A stretch of 64,000 bases of DNA, from the NCBI GenBank assembly GCA_019417465.1, contig DXVF01000004.1:62001-126000 (forward strand), in the 5' to 3' direction. This document shows positions 22,241-31,637 of this stretch, piece after piece. How positions within the stretch are numbered: the stretch's first letter is position 1; each line of letters opens with the position of its first letter. The stretch is from Clostridiales bacterium (GTDB lineage: Bacteria > Bacillota > Clostridia > TANB77 > CAG-508). The notes beneath the pieces were generated by a model. The model searched no databases and was not told the origin of the DNA. It saw only the letters and a list, made by a program, of their open reading frames with translations. The position numbers and the translations under genes were made by a program.

Positions 22241-22990
22241 ATGAAGGATTCTTTACAGAAAAAATTATTTGATTTAGATTTGGTTATTTTTGATCTCGAT
22301 GGTACTTTAATTGATTCAAATGGTACACATAATTATTTGGATATTGAATTGGTGCGCTCACTTGGAGATAATAAAAGTTCAGAAGAAATTTTACAAGAAA
22401 GAGATGAATTTATTAAGAATAATAATACAGGTGACATATACTTAAATTATTGTGATTATTTAAGAACAAAATATAATTCTGTTTTATCAGCAAAAGAAAT
22501 TCTACAATTTCGAAGAAATCTATCAAAAAAAATTTCAAAAGATATTAAATATAAAACTGATGCAGACAAAATTATAAAATATTTAAAAAATCAAAATATA
22601 AAATTAGCTTTAGCAACAGTTTCAAGAAGAGAAACAATAGATATTTATATTAATGAAAATGAAAATATCAAAAATAAATGTAATATTAAAGATTATTTTG
22701 ATCTAATAGTAACTAAAGATGATGTAAAATTAAAAAAACCTAATCCAGAAGTTTATAATAAAATAATTGAAAATTTCCAAATTAAAGATTTATCAAGATG
22801 TGTTGTTGTAGAGGATTCATTAACAGGCGTTCTTGCGGCGAAAAATGCCAATCTCGATGTTATAGTTATTTATGATAAATATTCTGACAAAGATAGAGAA
22901 AAAATAAATGAACTTGCAGATTTTAAAATCTCTGATTATAAAGAGTTAATAAATTTGTTTGAAGAAAGTAAAAAGAGAGGAGAAAACTAA
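22241..22990 (+). CDS. HAD-superfamily phosphatase, beta-phosphoglucomutase/phosphoglycolate phosphatase-like
   Basis: The 249-residue protein has HAD motif I 'VIFDLDGTLIDSNG', a helical cap, motif II in 'LALATVSR' (Thr), motif III Lys in 'KLKKPNPEVY' and motif IV 'VVVEDSLTGVLAAKNA'. It probably dephosphorylates a small sugar or nucleotide phosphate; the substrate is not evident. The start follows AAGAGGAGGTTTACTTA. It is the first gene of a tightly packed eight-gene operon and overlaps the ribosome binding site of the next radical SAM gene. Its CGG trinucleotide is out of phase (GCG|GCG). Confidence 0.88.
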   Translation: MKDSLQKKLFDLDLVIFDLDGTLIDSNGTHNYLDIELVRSLGDNKSSEEILQERDEFIKNNNTGDIYLNYCDYLRTKYNSVLSAKEILQFRRNLSKKISKDIKYKTDADKIIKYLKNQNIKLALATVSRRETIDIYINENENIKNKCNIKDYFDLIVTKDDVKLKKPNPEVYNKIIENFQIKDLSRCVVVEDSLTGVLAAKNANLDVIVIYDKYSDKDREKINELADFKISDYKELINLFEESKKRGEN

Positions 22991-22991
22991 A

Positions 22992-23981
22992 ATGAGTTCA
23001 CCATGTGTATTTAGAAAAAGAGAAAATAGTAATTATTTGGCATTTATTGAGATAACAAACTCATGTAATATGAGATGTAAACATTGTATGAATTGGTCTG
23101 TTGAAAATTCAAATGAAGGATTTGAAAAAGAAAAAATACAAAATTTAATAAAAGATCTTTATGAAAATAATATAGAGGAAATATATATATCAGGAGGAGA
23201 ACCTTTATTATATCCATATATTGATGATGCAATTTTATATGCAAATTCATTAGGAATTAAAGTAACTCTTGCAACTAATGCTTTTGAAGTTCCAAACCAT
23301 TTAGAAGCAATAAAAAAAGGTGTGCAATTAGTATCAATTAGCTTAGATGGTATAAGAGAAACACATGATAATTTTAGAGGTGTTTCAGGTGCGTTTGATA
23401 ATTGTGTGAAAGTATTTAAATTATTAAAAGAAAATAATGTGAAAACAAGAATAAGTGCTATGATTTGGAAAGAAAATATTGAACAATTAGAAGAAATGAT
23501 TTCTCTTGCAAAATTGTGTGGAGTTTCTAAGGTTAATTTAGCATTTTTAATACCAGAAGGAAGAGCAAAAAATGATGATACTATTAAATTACCTATTGAA
23601 AGATATAAGGAAATGGTAGATAAAGTAGATGAATTAAGAAAAAAATATAAATCAGAAGATTTTGATATAGAAATTAGGAGAAATAATTTACTAGATGTAA
23701 ACAGCTTAGATTGTCCTGGAGGAAAAAATTTAATACATATAAATGTAAATGGAAAAGTATCACCTTGTTCTTGGATTGCTAAATTAGATAAAGATGATGA
23801 ATTTTCTGCATATTGGCCAGAATATAGTATCAAAGAATGTATAGACAAATTTAATAATTTTAATAAAGTAGTTGAGCTAAGAAAAGATAAATATGGATAT
23901 TGTGGATGTATTGCTTTATCTAAAATTTATAATGGAAAATTTACTGATGCGGATCCATTAAATAGTTTTTTGGAGATGTAG
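22992..23981 (+). CDS. radical SAM enzyme 1 of accessory operon
   Basis: The radical SAM cluster motif CxxxCxxC is seen as 'CNMRCKHC' near residue 25, followed by the GGE motif in 'YISGGEPLLYP' and 'VSISLDGIRETHDNFRG', typical of SPASM/MoaA-like members. Cysteines near the end ('CPGGKN', 'SPCSW', 'YGYCGC') may bind an auxiliary cluster. The start at 22992 follows AGAGAGGAGAAAACTAAA. The substrate is unknown. No small precursor peptide gene lies beside it, so a peptide-modifying role is not supported and a metabolite substrate is as likely. Confidence 0.88.
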   Translation: MSSPCVFRKRENSNYLAFIEITNSCNMRCKHCMNWSVENSNEGFEKEKIQNLIKDLYENNIEEIYISGGEPLLYPYIDDAILYANSLGIKVTLATNAFEVPNHLEAIKKGVQLVSISLDGIRETHDNFRGVSGAFDNCVKVFKLLKENNVKTRISAMIWKENIEQLEEMISLAKLCGVSKVNLAFLIPEGRAKNDDTIKLPIERYKEMVDKVDELRKKYKSEDFDIEIRRNNLLDVNSLDCPGGKNLIHINVNGKVSPCSWIAKLDKDDEFSAYWPEYSIKECIDKFNNFNKVVELRKDKYGYCGCIALSKIYNGKFTDADPLNSFLEM

Positions 23982-24726
23982 ATGAATATGAGTAAATATG
24001 TAATAGTAACAGGTGTATCATCTGGAATAGGTGAATGTATAGCTGATTGTTTTATAGAAGAAGGAATATATGTTTTTGGAATTGATGAAAATATACCTAA
24101 AAATAGTAAAATAGAATTTTTAAATTGTGATATTAGAGATGAAGAAAAAATAATTAATATAATTAATAGCATCAAAGAAAAAACAGATAGTATTGATTGT
24201 TTAATAAATTGTGCTGGAATATTTTGCGATAAACGGAAGAGATTTAATTGAAAATCTTTCAAAAGAAGAATGGCAAAATGTTATTGATGTTAATTTAACA
24301 GGTACATTTTTGATAACAAAGTATACTATACCATTATTAAAAAAATCTAGTAATGGAAATATAATAAATTTTAGTTCAGAACAAGTAGTTTTACCACAAA
24401 TTAAAGGTGCACCATATGCAATAACTAAAGCTGGAATTGAAATGTTTTCTAAAATACTTGCATTAGAGCTAATGGAAAATAAAATTAGAGTTAATACTAT
24501 AGCATTAGCATCTGTAAAAACTAATTTCTTGAAAAGATATAAAAAAGATGACAATATAATAAATGAAATGATGGAAAAAACTGATAAAAAAATGCCTTTT
24601 GGAATTATAAAGCCAAAGGATGTATATGAATTAGTTAAGTATTTAATAAAAGAGGATAGTAAAATAACAGGTCAAACTATTCTTATGGATAGTGGAGTTA
24701 TACTGGCTGTTAATAGGAAAAAATAG
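23982..24726 (+). CDS. short-chain dehydrogenase/reductase, with in-frame CGG +1 site
   Basis: The corrected protein has 247 residues, the usual SDR length. It shows the cofactor motif 'TGVSSGIGE', 'NCAGIF' (NNAG-like), 'NFSSEQVV' with the catalytic Ser, and 'PYAITKAG' (YxxxK). The two halves meet at CGG 24234; +1 reading gives CDK-G-RDLIENLSKEEW, the usual region before 'VIDVNLTGTF'. Neither half alone has both the cofactor and catalytic motifs. It lies between two radical SAM genes. This is the only gene of the accessory operon with an in-frame CGG, which shows the imported segment obeys the same decoding rule. Confidence 0.92.
24234..24236 (+). other. in-frame CGG (CGGA), +1 site in SDR
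   Basis: Corrected context is IFCDK-[CGGA]-RDLIENLS. The preceding codon is AAA. Frame 0 stops five codons later. Confidence 0.9.
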
Positions 24727-24735
24727 GAGGATTTT

Positions 24736-25923
24736 ATGAAGAAAATAGAATTTGATATAAATAAAAATAACAAGCTACTTTTTCTTCCTGAATATAATAG
24801 ATTTGCTTTAAATAAGATTGGTTCTGAAATAGAACAGGATCTTTATGATAATTCATTAGTAAAATTAAGATTAGAAATTTCACATATATGTAATGGAAGA
24901 TGTAAATATTGTTTAGTGTTTGGAAATAATGTGGAAAACTTTGAAACATTAGATATAAAAGAATTTTGGGAAGAATTTAGTAACAAAGATTGGTTTAAAA
25001 AATTAAAAAGCATATTTATTATTGGAGGAGAGCCATTACTTTTTTTCGAAGAAATTAGTTTTATTTTAGATAATTTTAATGGAAGAGTTAGTTTTTCAAC
25101 AAACGGAACTTTATTAACAGAAGAGATGGTTAAAAAGTTTTCAAAATCAAATGTTTCTGTATATATTTCATTAGATGGTCCAACTTTTGAAGATAATATT
25201 AATAGAGTTTATACAGATGGTAAATATATGTATCCAGATATTATGAAAGGAATAAATTTGCTACAACAATATAATGTTAAATTTGGAATATTTATGGTGG
25301 CAAATAAAGAAACAATACATAAAGCTAAAGATATGATTTTAGAATTAGATGAAAAGTATTCTCCATCTAGGATTGGATATAGTCTTCCTCATTGGGCATC
25401 AGATTATCAAAATGAAGATTTAGCAGAAGAGTTTAGAGATGTTTTAATTGAACTTTACAAGAATAGAAAAAAGATAAAAGCTGATATTCCACAAATAAGT
25501 TGGAGATTAAATCCATTAAGAGAAGGAAAAGTTAAAAGATTTTCATGTGGATTACATACTACTCAAACAACTATTTTACCAGACAAATCTTTTGTTAGAT
25601 GCTCAAAAATTGATAATATGAATGATAATTTGAAAGAAATAGTTACAAATGAATTATTAGATAAAAATTCACCAATAGAACTAGCCAAAAACGAAACTTC
25701 TTGTTGCTCTAAATGTATTGCATTAGCTTGCTGTGGAGGAGGGTGCCCATTTGATGGAATGAAAAGATTTAACTGTTTAACAGATAAAAGAGAATGTGTA
25801 ATTACTCCAGCACTTATTGAATTTGCAATTAATGATATTGTAGATGCTTTCAGAAACGGAAAAATACAGTTAGAAGATGGTTTGATTGATCCAAAAATTA
25901 TAGATGAAATATTATGGAGCTAA
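24736..25923 (+). CDS. radical SAM/SPASM-like enzyme 2 of accessory operon
   Basis: The 395-residue protein has 'CNGRCKYC' (cluster motif, near residue 54), 'IIGGEPLLF' (GGE), and 'VYISLDGPTFEDN'. A C-terminal Cys-rich block ('CCSKCIALACCGGGCPF' and later Cys) matches the SPASM type that binds auxiliary Fe-S clusters. SPASM enzymes modify peptides or small substrates. The start at 24736 follows AGGAGGATTTT. Two CGG trinucleotides are out of phase (AAC|GGA) and are not shifted. Confidence 0.9.
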   Translation: MKKIEFDINKNNKLLFLPEYNRFALNKIGSEIEQDLYDNSLVKLRLEISHICNGRCKYCLVFGNNVENFETLDIKEFWEEFSNKDWFKKLKSIFIIGGEPLLFFEEISFILDNFNGRVSFSTNGTLLTEEMVKKFSKSNVSVYISLDGPTFEDNINRVYTDGKYMYPDIMKGINLLQQYNVKFGIFMVANKETIHKAKDMILELDEKYSPSRIGYSLPHWASDYQNEDLAEEFRDVLIELYKNRKKIKADIPQISWRLNPLREGKVKRFSCGLHTTQTTILPDKSFVRCSKIDNMNDNLKEIVTNELLDKNSPIELAKNETSCCSKCIALACCGGGCPFDGMKRFNCLTDKRECVITPALIEFAINDIVDAFRNGKIQLEDGLIDPKIIDEILWS

Positions 25924-25928
25924 TATTT

Positions 25929-26582
25929 ATGGAAATAGATAATATAAAAAAGATTATGTTGGGACATTTTGCAGATGATATTGAATTAGTTATAATAACT
26001 CCACTGAAATCAACATATAGAAGATTAAAAGAAAGATTAGATATTAAAGAAATATATGAAAATGCATTTTTTGAAAATTGTATTTTTAATATAAAAAAAT
26101 TCAAAAAAGGAATTCTTATTTTATCTCCACAAGGTATTGCTTCAAAAGATATTGTTGAATTATTTGAAAATAAGAAGATTGTATTTTTTGGATTAGCAGG
26201 AAGTTTAAATTCCGAATTACCTATTGGTAGTTTTGTAGAGGTAGATACTGCGATATATCAAAATAATAGTTTTGAATTAACTACAACTAAAGATTTTAAA
26301 AAAGTAAAATGTGGATATTCTCCATGTTTGTTAGGAGAGATTGCTGAAGAGCATTGTAAAAATGCAAGAAATCAAAATTGTAATGTTGTTGATATGGAAG
26401 TTGCGGTTTGCACTAAAACTGCAATAGAAAATAATAATCAATTCTTAGCTTTATTACTGATTTCTGATATTCCAGGAATAATTAGTTTTTGGGAAGTACC
26501 AGAAGATATGAAAATAAAATTTACAGAAGAAAGAAGAAATGCAATAGATAAAATAATTAATTATATTAATGTTTTAATATGA
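25929..26582 (+). CDS. nucleoside phosphorylase/nucleosidase-superfamily protein
   Basis: About 217 residues with the phosphorylase-superfamily layout: 'VFFGLAGSLNSELPIGSFVE' (GxAGxL...iGd pattern) and 'NVVDMEVAVCTKTA' (the DME-type ribose-binding glutamate), then 'ALLLISDIPG' resembling the catalytic Asp strand. It may cleave an N-glycosidic bond in a nucleoside-like substrate made or used by the operon, though it is divergent. The start at 25929 is preferred over 25914 because it has a GGAG at suitable spacing; the upstream gene ends at 25923. Confidence 0.72.
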   Translation: MEIDNIKKIMLGHFADDIELVIITPLKSTYRRLKERLDIKEIYENAFFENCIFNIKKFKKGILILSPQGIASKDIVELFENKKIVFFGLAGSLNSELPIGSFVEVDTAIYQNNSFELTTTKDFKKVKCGYSPCLLGEIAEEHCKNARNQNCNVVDMEVAVCTKTAIENNNQFLALLLISDIPGIISFWEVPEDMKIKFTEERRNAIDKIINYINVLI

Positions 26583-26598
26583 AAGGAATGAAGTAAAA

Positions 26599-27495
26599 AT
26601 GGATGAAGAAATACTTATTAAATATATTGAAACAACCAGTAAATGTAATTATTCTTGCCCAATATGTGTTCAAAGAACAAGAAATTGCCATATGGATATG
26701 AATGATTTTTATTCAATTATTGACAATAATTTGGACTTGTTCTATAAAAAAGCTATATGGATGGATTTTAATGGAGAGCCTTTAGTAGATCCATATTTTT
26801 TTGATAGAATAAAATATATGCATAGTAAAGGGATTAATACAAGGATTTCTACAAATGGAGCATTACTTAATGAAGAAAATAGAATGAAAATGGTAAATTC
26901 AGGTATAAGTTATGTTGTAGTATCAATAGGAACTTTAAATCCAGAATTATATAAGCAAATAAGAGGGGTAGATAATTTATCAAATGTTTTAAACAATTTG
27001 ATAGAATTAAAAAAATGTATTGATAAAGTTGGAGCTAAGACAGAGCTTCAAGCAGTTATGATTGACACAGGAGAAAGTTTAAATAGAGATGAATTTATAA
27101 AATATTTTCATAAATTAGGAATCAATGTAGCATTTCATAATTTTACTAATAGATCTAAAAGTATAGAAATGGATATAAACCCAAAAGATAGAGATTTTTC
27201 TAAATATACAAGAGGAGAATGTAAAGGATTAAAGAGTAATATAATAATACTTAGTAATTGTGAAGTGGTTAATTGTTGTTGTGACCTTTTAGCACAAAAT
27301 TCATTAGGAAATTTAAGAGATTATGATTATTCTGTAAAAAAATTAGTAGAAAATGGTAAATTAGATAAAATTATTTCTAATCTAAAAAATCATATATATA
27401 ATGGTGCCTGTAAAAATTGTTCCGACTGGATATATTATCAAGAAGGTGCAGATGAAGAATATGTAACAGTTTACCCTGTAAAAAAGGATGTGTAA
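26599..27495 (+). CDS. radical SAM enzyme 3 of accessory operon
   Basis: The 298-residue protein carries 'CNYSCPIC' (CxxxCxxC, near residue 15), 'FNGEPLVDP' (a GEP-type SAM motif) and 'RISTNGALLNEEN'. C-terminal cysteines ('CEVVNCCCD', 'CKNCSDW') suggest a second cluster in a short SPASM-like region. The start follows GAAAGGAATGAAGTAAAA. It has low resemblance to the other two radical SAM enzymes, so the operon carries three different ones rather than a recent duplication. Confidence 0.87.
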   Translation: MDEEILIKYIETTSKCNYSCPICVQRTRNCHMDMNDFYSIIDNNLDLFYKKAIWMDFNGEPLVDPYFFDRIKYMHSKGINTRISTNGALLNEENRMKMVNSGISYVVVSIGTLNPELYKQIRGVDNLSNVLNNLIELKKCIDKVGAKTELQAVMIDTGESLNRDEFIKYFHKLGINVAFHNFTNRSKSIEMDINPKDRDFSKYTRGECKGLKSNIIILSNCEVVNCCCDLLAQNSLGNLRDYDYSVKKLVENGKLDKIISNLKNHIYNGACKNCSDWIYYQEGADEEYVTVYPVKKDV

Positions 27496-27498
27496 TAA

Positions 27499-28449
27499 AT
27501 GGATAATAATATAAGATTTATTGTTTTAGGAGATTTAATTGCTGATTTATACTATTATGGTACTAAATTAATTGGAATAGATGGAGGAAGTTCAAGATTT
27601 AATGTTATAGCTAATCTAGCAAATATGAATTGTAATACAGTAGCTATAGGTGGTTGTGGTAGTGATAAATTTGGAAAAACGGTATTAAAAAGATATTCAA
27701 AATTGGGAGTGGATGTCTCTAGAATAAAATTTAAAGATAGACCTATTAGAGCATACAATTTAAGTATTGATCAGGCAATGTTACCAAAACTTAGTTATGA
27801 ATGTAGTAAAATATCTCCAGTTACTTATCAAAATACATGGTATGAAGATAGTTTAGAAGAACTTGAATATTATAAGAGTCAAGTAAATCCAAATGATGTC
27901 ATAGTTTTAGATAAATTAGATACTTTTTCACTTAATATTATTGATAATGTTGAATGTCATAAGGTTCTTGATATTGGACATTCAAATAGATTAGAAAAAT
28001 TAAATGATGAACATATTACAGCATTAAGGAAAAAAATTTCAATATTACAATTAAATGAGAGAGTAATACCATATTTGATGCAAAGATTTAAATATAGTGA
28101 TATAAAAGATATATACAGTTTATTTCAACCAAAACTTATGATTATAACGAGGGGAAGAGAAGGAGCTGATATTTTTTTTGAAAATAAAATAATACAAAAA
28201 AATCTTATAAATAGTACTAGAGAGATAGATCCAACAGGAGTAGGTGATGCTTTTTTCTCTGTTTTCATAAAAGAATATTTTAATAACTCAAGTGAAATTA
28301 ATGAAGAATTTATACATAGAACATTTTCTCAAGCATCAAGTTTGACCGCAAATGTAGTAAGACATGTAGGTGCAAGAGGACATATTTATGAGAGAACATT
28401 GGATAAATTATCTTTAGAAAATGACGAATATGAAAGAGAACAAATATAA
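27499..28449 (+). CDS. PfkB-family carbohydrate/nucleoside kinase
   Basis: The 316-residue protein begins 'RFIVLGDLIADLYYYG' and has 'IGIDGGSSRFNVIANLANM' (substrate-side Gly motif) and the PfkB signature 'EIDPTGVGDAFFSVFIKEY' with the catalytic Asp. The family phosphorylates sugars and nucleosides. It starts 4 nt after radical SAM 3 ends. Beside a phosphorylase-like protein and a HAD phosphatase it suggests a sugar or nucleoside intermediate. Its CGG is out of phase (ACG|GTA). Confidence 0.88.
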   Translation: MDNNIRFIVLGDLIADLYYYGTKLIGIDGGSSRFNVIANLANMNCNTVAIGGCGSDKFGKTVLKRYSKLGVDVSRIKFKDRPIRAYNLSIDQAMLPKLSYECSKISPVTYQNTWYEDSLEELEYYKSQVNPNDVIVLDKLDTFSLNIIDNVECHKVLDIGHSNRLEKLNDEHITALRKKISILQLNERVIPYLMQRFKYSDIKDIYSLFQPKLMIITRGREGADIFFENKIIQKNLINSTREIDPTGVGDAFFSVFIKEYFNNSSEINEEFIHRTFSQASSLTANVVRHVGARGHIYERTLDKLSLENDEYEREQI

Positions 28450-28491
28450 ATTGTAAATTATATATATTTTAATAGAAAGTGTGTGGATGTT

Positions 28492-29070
28492 ATGAAAATT
28501 TATTTGACTAGGCATGGAGAGACTGATTGGAATATAAAGCATAGTAATCAACAAATAAATGATACTGCTAATAATCTTCCTGTTACAGATGATGATTTTA
28601 TAGATATTAATAGTACTGGAATACAACAAGCTAATAAATTGGCTAAAAAATTAAAAAGTGTTAGTATAGATTTAATTATATGTTCGCCATTGCCTAGAGC
28701 AAAACAAACAGCTGAAATTATAGTAAATGGCAGAGATATACCAATAATTTTTGATAAAAGTATTTCTGTAAGAGAATTTGGTGAACATAAAGGTAAAGTG
28801 GCAGATGTAGATTTTGATTTTACTCACGGATTTTGGAGTTATAAGGCTAATATAAAATATAAACAAGCAGAAAATATTAGAGATTTTTTTAAAAGAGTAT
28901 ATTCATTTTTAGACAAAATAAAAGAAGAATATAGAGATAAGAATGTTTTAATAGTAACTCATGGAAGTATTGGTATACCAATATATTGTTATTTTAATGG
29001 GATTCCAGAGGATGATAATTTATTAAAATATGTTCTTAAAAATTGTGATATTGCTATTTATGAATTATAA
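28492..29070 (+). CDS. histidine phosphatase (phosphoglycerate mutase-like)
   Basis: The protein of about 192 residues has the phosphohistidine motif 'LTRHGETDWN', 'CSPLPRAKQTAEI', the acidic 'VREFGEHKGKV' and the second His in 'VLIVTHGSIGIP'. Members are mostly small-molecule phosphatases. The ATG at 28492 gives the family start; a GTG at 28483 is the alternative. It is the last intact gene of the accessory operon, followed by decaying small genes. Its CGG is out of phase (CAC|GGA). Confidence 0.88.
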   Translation: MKIYLTRHGETDWNIKHSNQQINDTANNLPVTDDDFIDINSTGIQQANKLAKKLKSVSIDLIICSPLPRAKQTAEIIVNGRDIPIIFDKSISVREFGEHKGKVADVDFDFTHGFWSYKANIKYKQAENIRDFFKRVYSFLDKIKEEYRDKNVLIVTHGSIGIPIYCYFNGIPEDDNLLKYVLKNCDIAIYEL

Positions 29071-29188
29071 TTTTAATATAGCGAAAAGAATTTTTTTATT
29101 TATCGAAATGTTATAGTGTTATAAACAATTATAGAAAAATTAAATTAAATCTCAGCGACAAATTACAATTTATAAGGAGGATTAAATT

Positions 29189-29555
29189 ATGGGATTATTT
29201 TATAAAAATTAATGTTGAAAGATTAATTAATTGGAATGAGCCAAATGGAGAAGGATGTATCGTATCTAATAAAATAACAAAAGAAGGATTTAAAGTAGGA
29301 TATATGGATAGAGTAGAACCGAGTCCAGTTTTTCCGGATAGTGGATGGCGATTTATGGCTGGTAATGAGGATGAAAAATATATGAATAACCCTAATAATC
29401 ATAACATATTTGCAATTAATACAATTTGTAATTATGATAGAGATATTATTCCATATCTACATTCAGATATTGGAAGTAGTTATATAAGAGTAGATGAAAA
29501 TAAATTTGAAATTGATGATGGTAGTAAAGAAATATTAGTACAAAAGCAGAAGTAA
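29189..29555 (+). pseudogene. DUF2185 (immunity-type) protein with a broken N-terminus
   Basis: A strong site (AAGGAGG) precedes ATG 29189, but the frame closes after seven codons. One extra base, most simply in the A5 run at about 29204, would join it to 'NVERLINWNEPNGEGCIVS' and on to the DUF2185 body ('PSPVFPDSGWRFMAGNEDE'), ending at 29555. DUF2185 proteins are often found as immunity or antitoxin-like neighbours of polymorphic toxins. Unlike the CGG sites, this break has no CGG, so it looks like ordinary decay or a homopolymer error. Confidence 0.6.
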
Positions 29556-29577
29556 TCATAGCAACAACTTACATGTA

Positions 29578-29823
29578 AGGAAGTTTATAATTAATCTACA
29601 TTATAGCGAAATGCAAAATCTTGATAGTATTACAGATATTAGTGACGATTGGAAATAAAATCAGAATGGCGTTTATACAATGGATTTGTCAATATATATA
29701 AAAGAAGATAAAATAATCGTATACCTGAATGGTTATCAAGTTGAGGATGATATGATTAATGAATATAAAGATTTATTATGGAAGTTAGTAAAAGATGCAC
29801 AAACAGAATTAAAGCAGAAGTGA
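29578..29823 (+). pseudogene. remnant of a small unknown protein with an in-frame stop
   Basis: One frame reads 'FIINLHYSEMQNLDS' and 'DISDDWK', then TAA at 29656-29658, then 'NQNGVYTMDLSIYIKED' and 'WKLVKDAQTELKQK'. It has no clear start. The downstream part could initiate at ATG 29680 (47 residues) but lacks a ribosome binding site. I do not recognise the family. Confidence 0.4.
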
Positions 29824-29831
29824 TAATAGTG

Positions 29832-29915
29832 ATGTATATTATACATACAAAAGGTAAATATGATATTATAGAACAAGATGAAAATAGAAAAACTTATAGA
29901 GAGCAAGAGAGGTAA
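29832..29915 (+). CDS. possible 27-residue peptide
   Basis: A short frame runs from ATG 29832 to TAA 29913-29915 directly before the next gene. It has no ribosome binding site and no recognised family, and may be a remnant like its neighbours. Confidence 0.2.
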   Translation: MYIIHTKGKYDIIEQDENRKTYREQER

Positions 29916-29917
29916 AA

Positions 29918-30355
29918 ATGTATAAAACAATAGTAAAATATAAATATATGAACGACAAAACAACTTTAAAAGTTGTAATCCCAATCTTTATTTGGATAAT
30001 TATATTTTTTGTTATTTTCTTTTTGTTTACAAAAGGAATATGGTGGATGGGGCCAATTATGGTTTTAGATTTTTTGTGTTGTATACCAATTTTTATATTT
30101 GGATTGAAAGTAAAAAGAGATTTACCATATACAGAGAAAATGGTATGTTTTGAATTTAAAGATAATTTGCTATATGCAAACGATATATTGATATTTAGTG
30201 TAAGTTATAAGGAAAAGAATAAAAGAATAAAATTAAAATCTGAAAGAGGATGTGGATATATTGAAGAACCATATAAAGATGGATTTGTTACCTTTTTAAA
30301 AAGTAATGGGATTTTGAAAAGTAATGGGATTACAATTGGGTTCAATAATAAATAA
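29918..30355 (+). CDS. unknown membrane protein of the decaying cluster
   Basis: The 145-residue protein has two hydrophobic helices (about residues 21-60) and a soluble C-terminal half with a short direct repeat ('LKSNGI' twice). The start follows GAGAGGTAAAA. Its size and layout resemble the neighbouring broken gene at 30389, so the two may be paralogous membrane proteins of an immunity-type cassette. I do not recognise a family. Confidence 0.5.
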   Translation: MYKTIVKYKYMNDKTTLKVVIPIFIWIIIFFVIFFLFTKGIWWMGPIMVLDFLCCIPIFIFGLKVKRDLPYTEKMVCFEFKDNLLYANDILIFSVSYKEKNKRIKLKSERGCGYIEEPYKDGFVTFLKSNGILKSNGITIGFNNK

Positions 30356-30388
30356 TAACATAAGTATTAAAGATAAGAGGAGTATTTG

Positions 30389-31023
30389 ATGAAATTTAGA
30401 GCTTTAAAAATGCAAATTATTAAATATATAGAAAGCATAATATTCTTATTTGTTCTAATTATAATTATTTATAAATTTATTCGAAATTTTGAAATATTAT
30501 TTGATTATAATTTTTATTATAATGAATTTACTTTGATTGGGAAAATAATAATGCCGATTTTTATGATATTTATAATGTATATTATGATTTTTGCAATTGA
30601 ATATAGTATAGTTATAATCATTAAATTTACAAATTCTTATATAAAAATAACGAATGATTATATAGAATAAATGTTGTAAATGTAATAAATTCACAAAAGA
30701 AATTTCCACTAATAATTGAACCAACTTATAGTGCATCATACGGTTTTGGTAAGTATCGTTATATGTCAAGAAGAGGGAGTTATGGAGCTTATATTGGTAT
30801 ATTAAAAAAAGCAAAATATAAAATAAAAATTAGTGATATAAAAAGAGTAGGCTATTTGAAAGATTTTGGAATAAAAAATATATCATCATATCCTGTAGCA
30901 GATGATCCATTGAATATAGTAATTGAAACTAATAATAATAAATATTTTATTCCATATAAACAATTTACCAAAAAGCAAATGGAAAAAATGTATGAAGAAA
31001 TAAATAAAAGAAACAGAAAATAA
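30389..31023 (+). pseudogene. membrane protein split by a non-CGG frameshift
   Basis: The N-terminal half (to 30670) has two hydrophobic helices. The C-terminal half continues in another frame from about 30672 ('VNVINSQKKFPLIIEP', then 'YRYMSRRGSYGAYIG') to 31023. The net offset is -1 (or +2), near 30660-30672, and no CGG is involved. A GAGGAG site precedes ATG 30389. It is most simply a decayed gene. Confidence 0.5.
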
Positions 31024-31042
31024 GGATATTAGTGGTTATGGA

Positions 31043-31407
31043 ATGGAATTAAAGAAAGATCAAAAAAACGAAGAAGCAGAGATAAAGTGTATTTGTGGAA
31101 TTTTACAATCTATTGCAAGAATTACTTTTACAAAAGGCGAAGTATTTAGTGCTTATGAATATTTATATACAGGACAAACACAAGGAATAGATACGGAAAT
31201 GAAATCTAATATTACAGGATTCATTACGATTCCAGATAATAAATTAAATTCTAAAATACTCCAAATGTAACAGTAGATTTTGTAGAATTTATTGGAGCAA
31301 CAAATTCAGAACTTATTGCTCTAAAAAACAAGGAATTAGATGTTAAAAGTTTATATGAAAAAATTGGATCTGATATAACAAATTATAATAGAGAATCAGT
31401 GATATAA
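31043..31407 (+). pseudogene. unknown protein split by a non-CGG frameshift
   Basis: Frame one reads from ATG 31043 to 31270 ('EIKCICGILQSIARITF'). A second frame continues 'NTPNVTVDFVEFIGATN' to TAA 31405-31407. The net offset is again -1 or +2, near 31255. Its one CGG (ACG|GAA near 31195) is out of phase. Function unknown. Confidence 0.45.
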
Positions 31408-31454
31408 ATTACAATATTACTAAAGAAAAATTGTTTGTAATTATACTATAAAAT

Positions 31455-31505
31455 ATAAAAGAGAGAATGGAAGTCTTAAAGTACAAGATCCATTCTTTTA
31501 TTTAT
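31455..31505 (+). terminator. hairpin terminator at end of accessory region
   Basis: AAAAGAGAGAATGGA pairs imperfectly with TCCATTCTTTTATTT around a loop of about 17 nt and ends T-rich. Confidence 0.6.
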
Positions 31506-31637
31506 ATTAATTATATATGTATTTTTATATTACAATCCATTTTAATTAAAATTAATTTATAATTTATAATTTAGTAATGTTATCCTAAAAATAAATGAAA
31601 ATAATATAAAAAATTAACTTTCATCGCACATCGCAAA

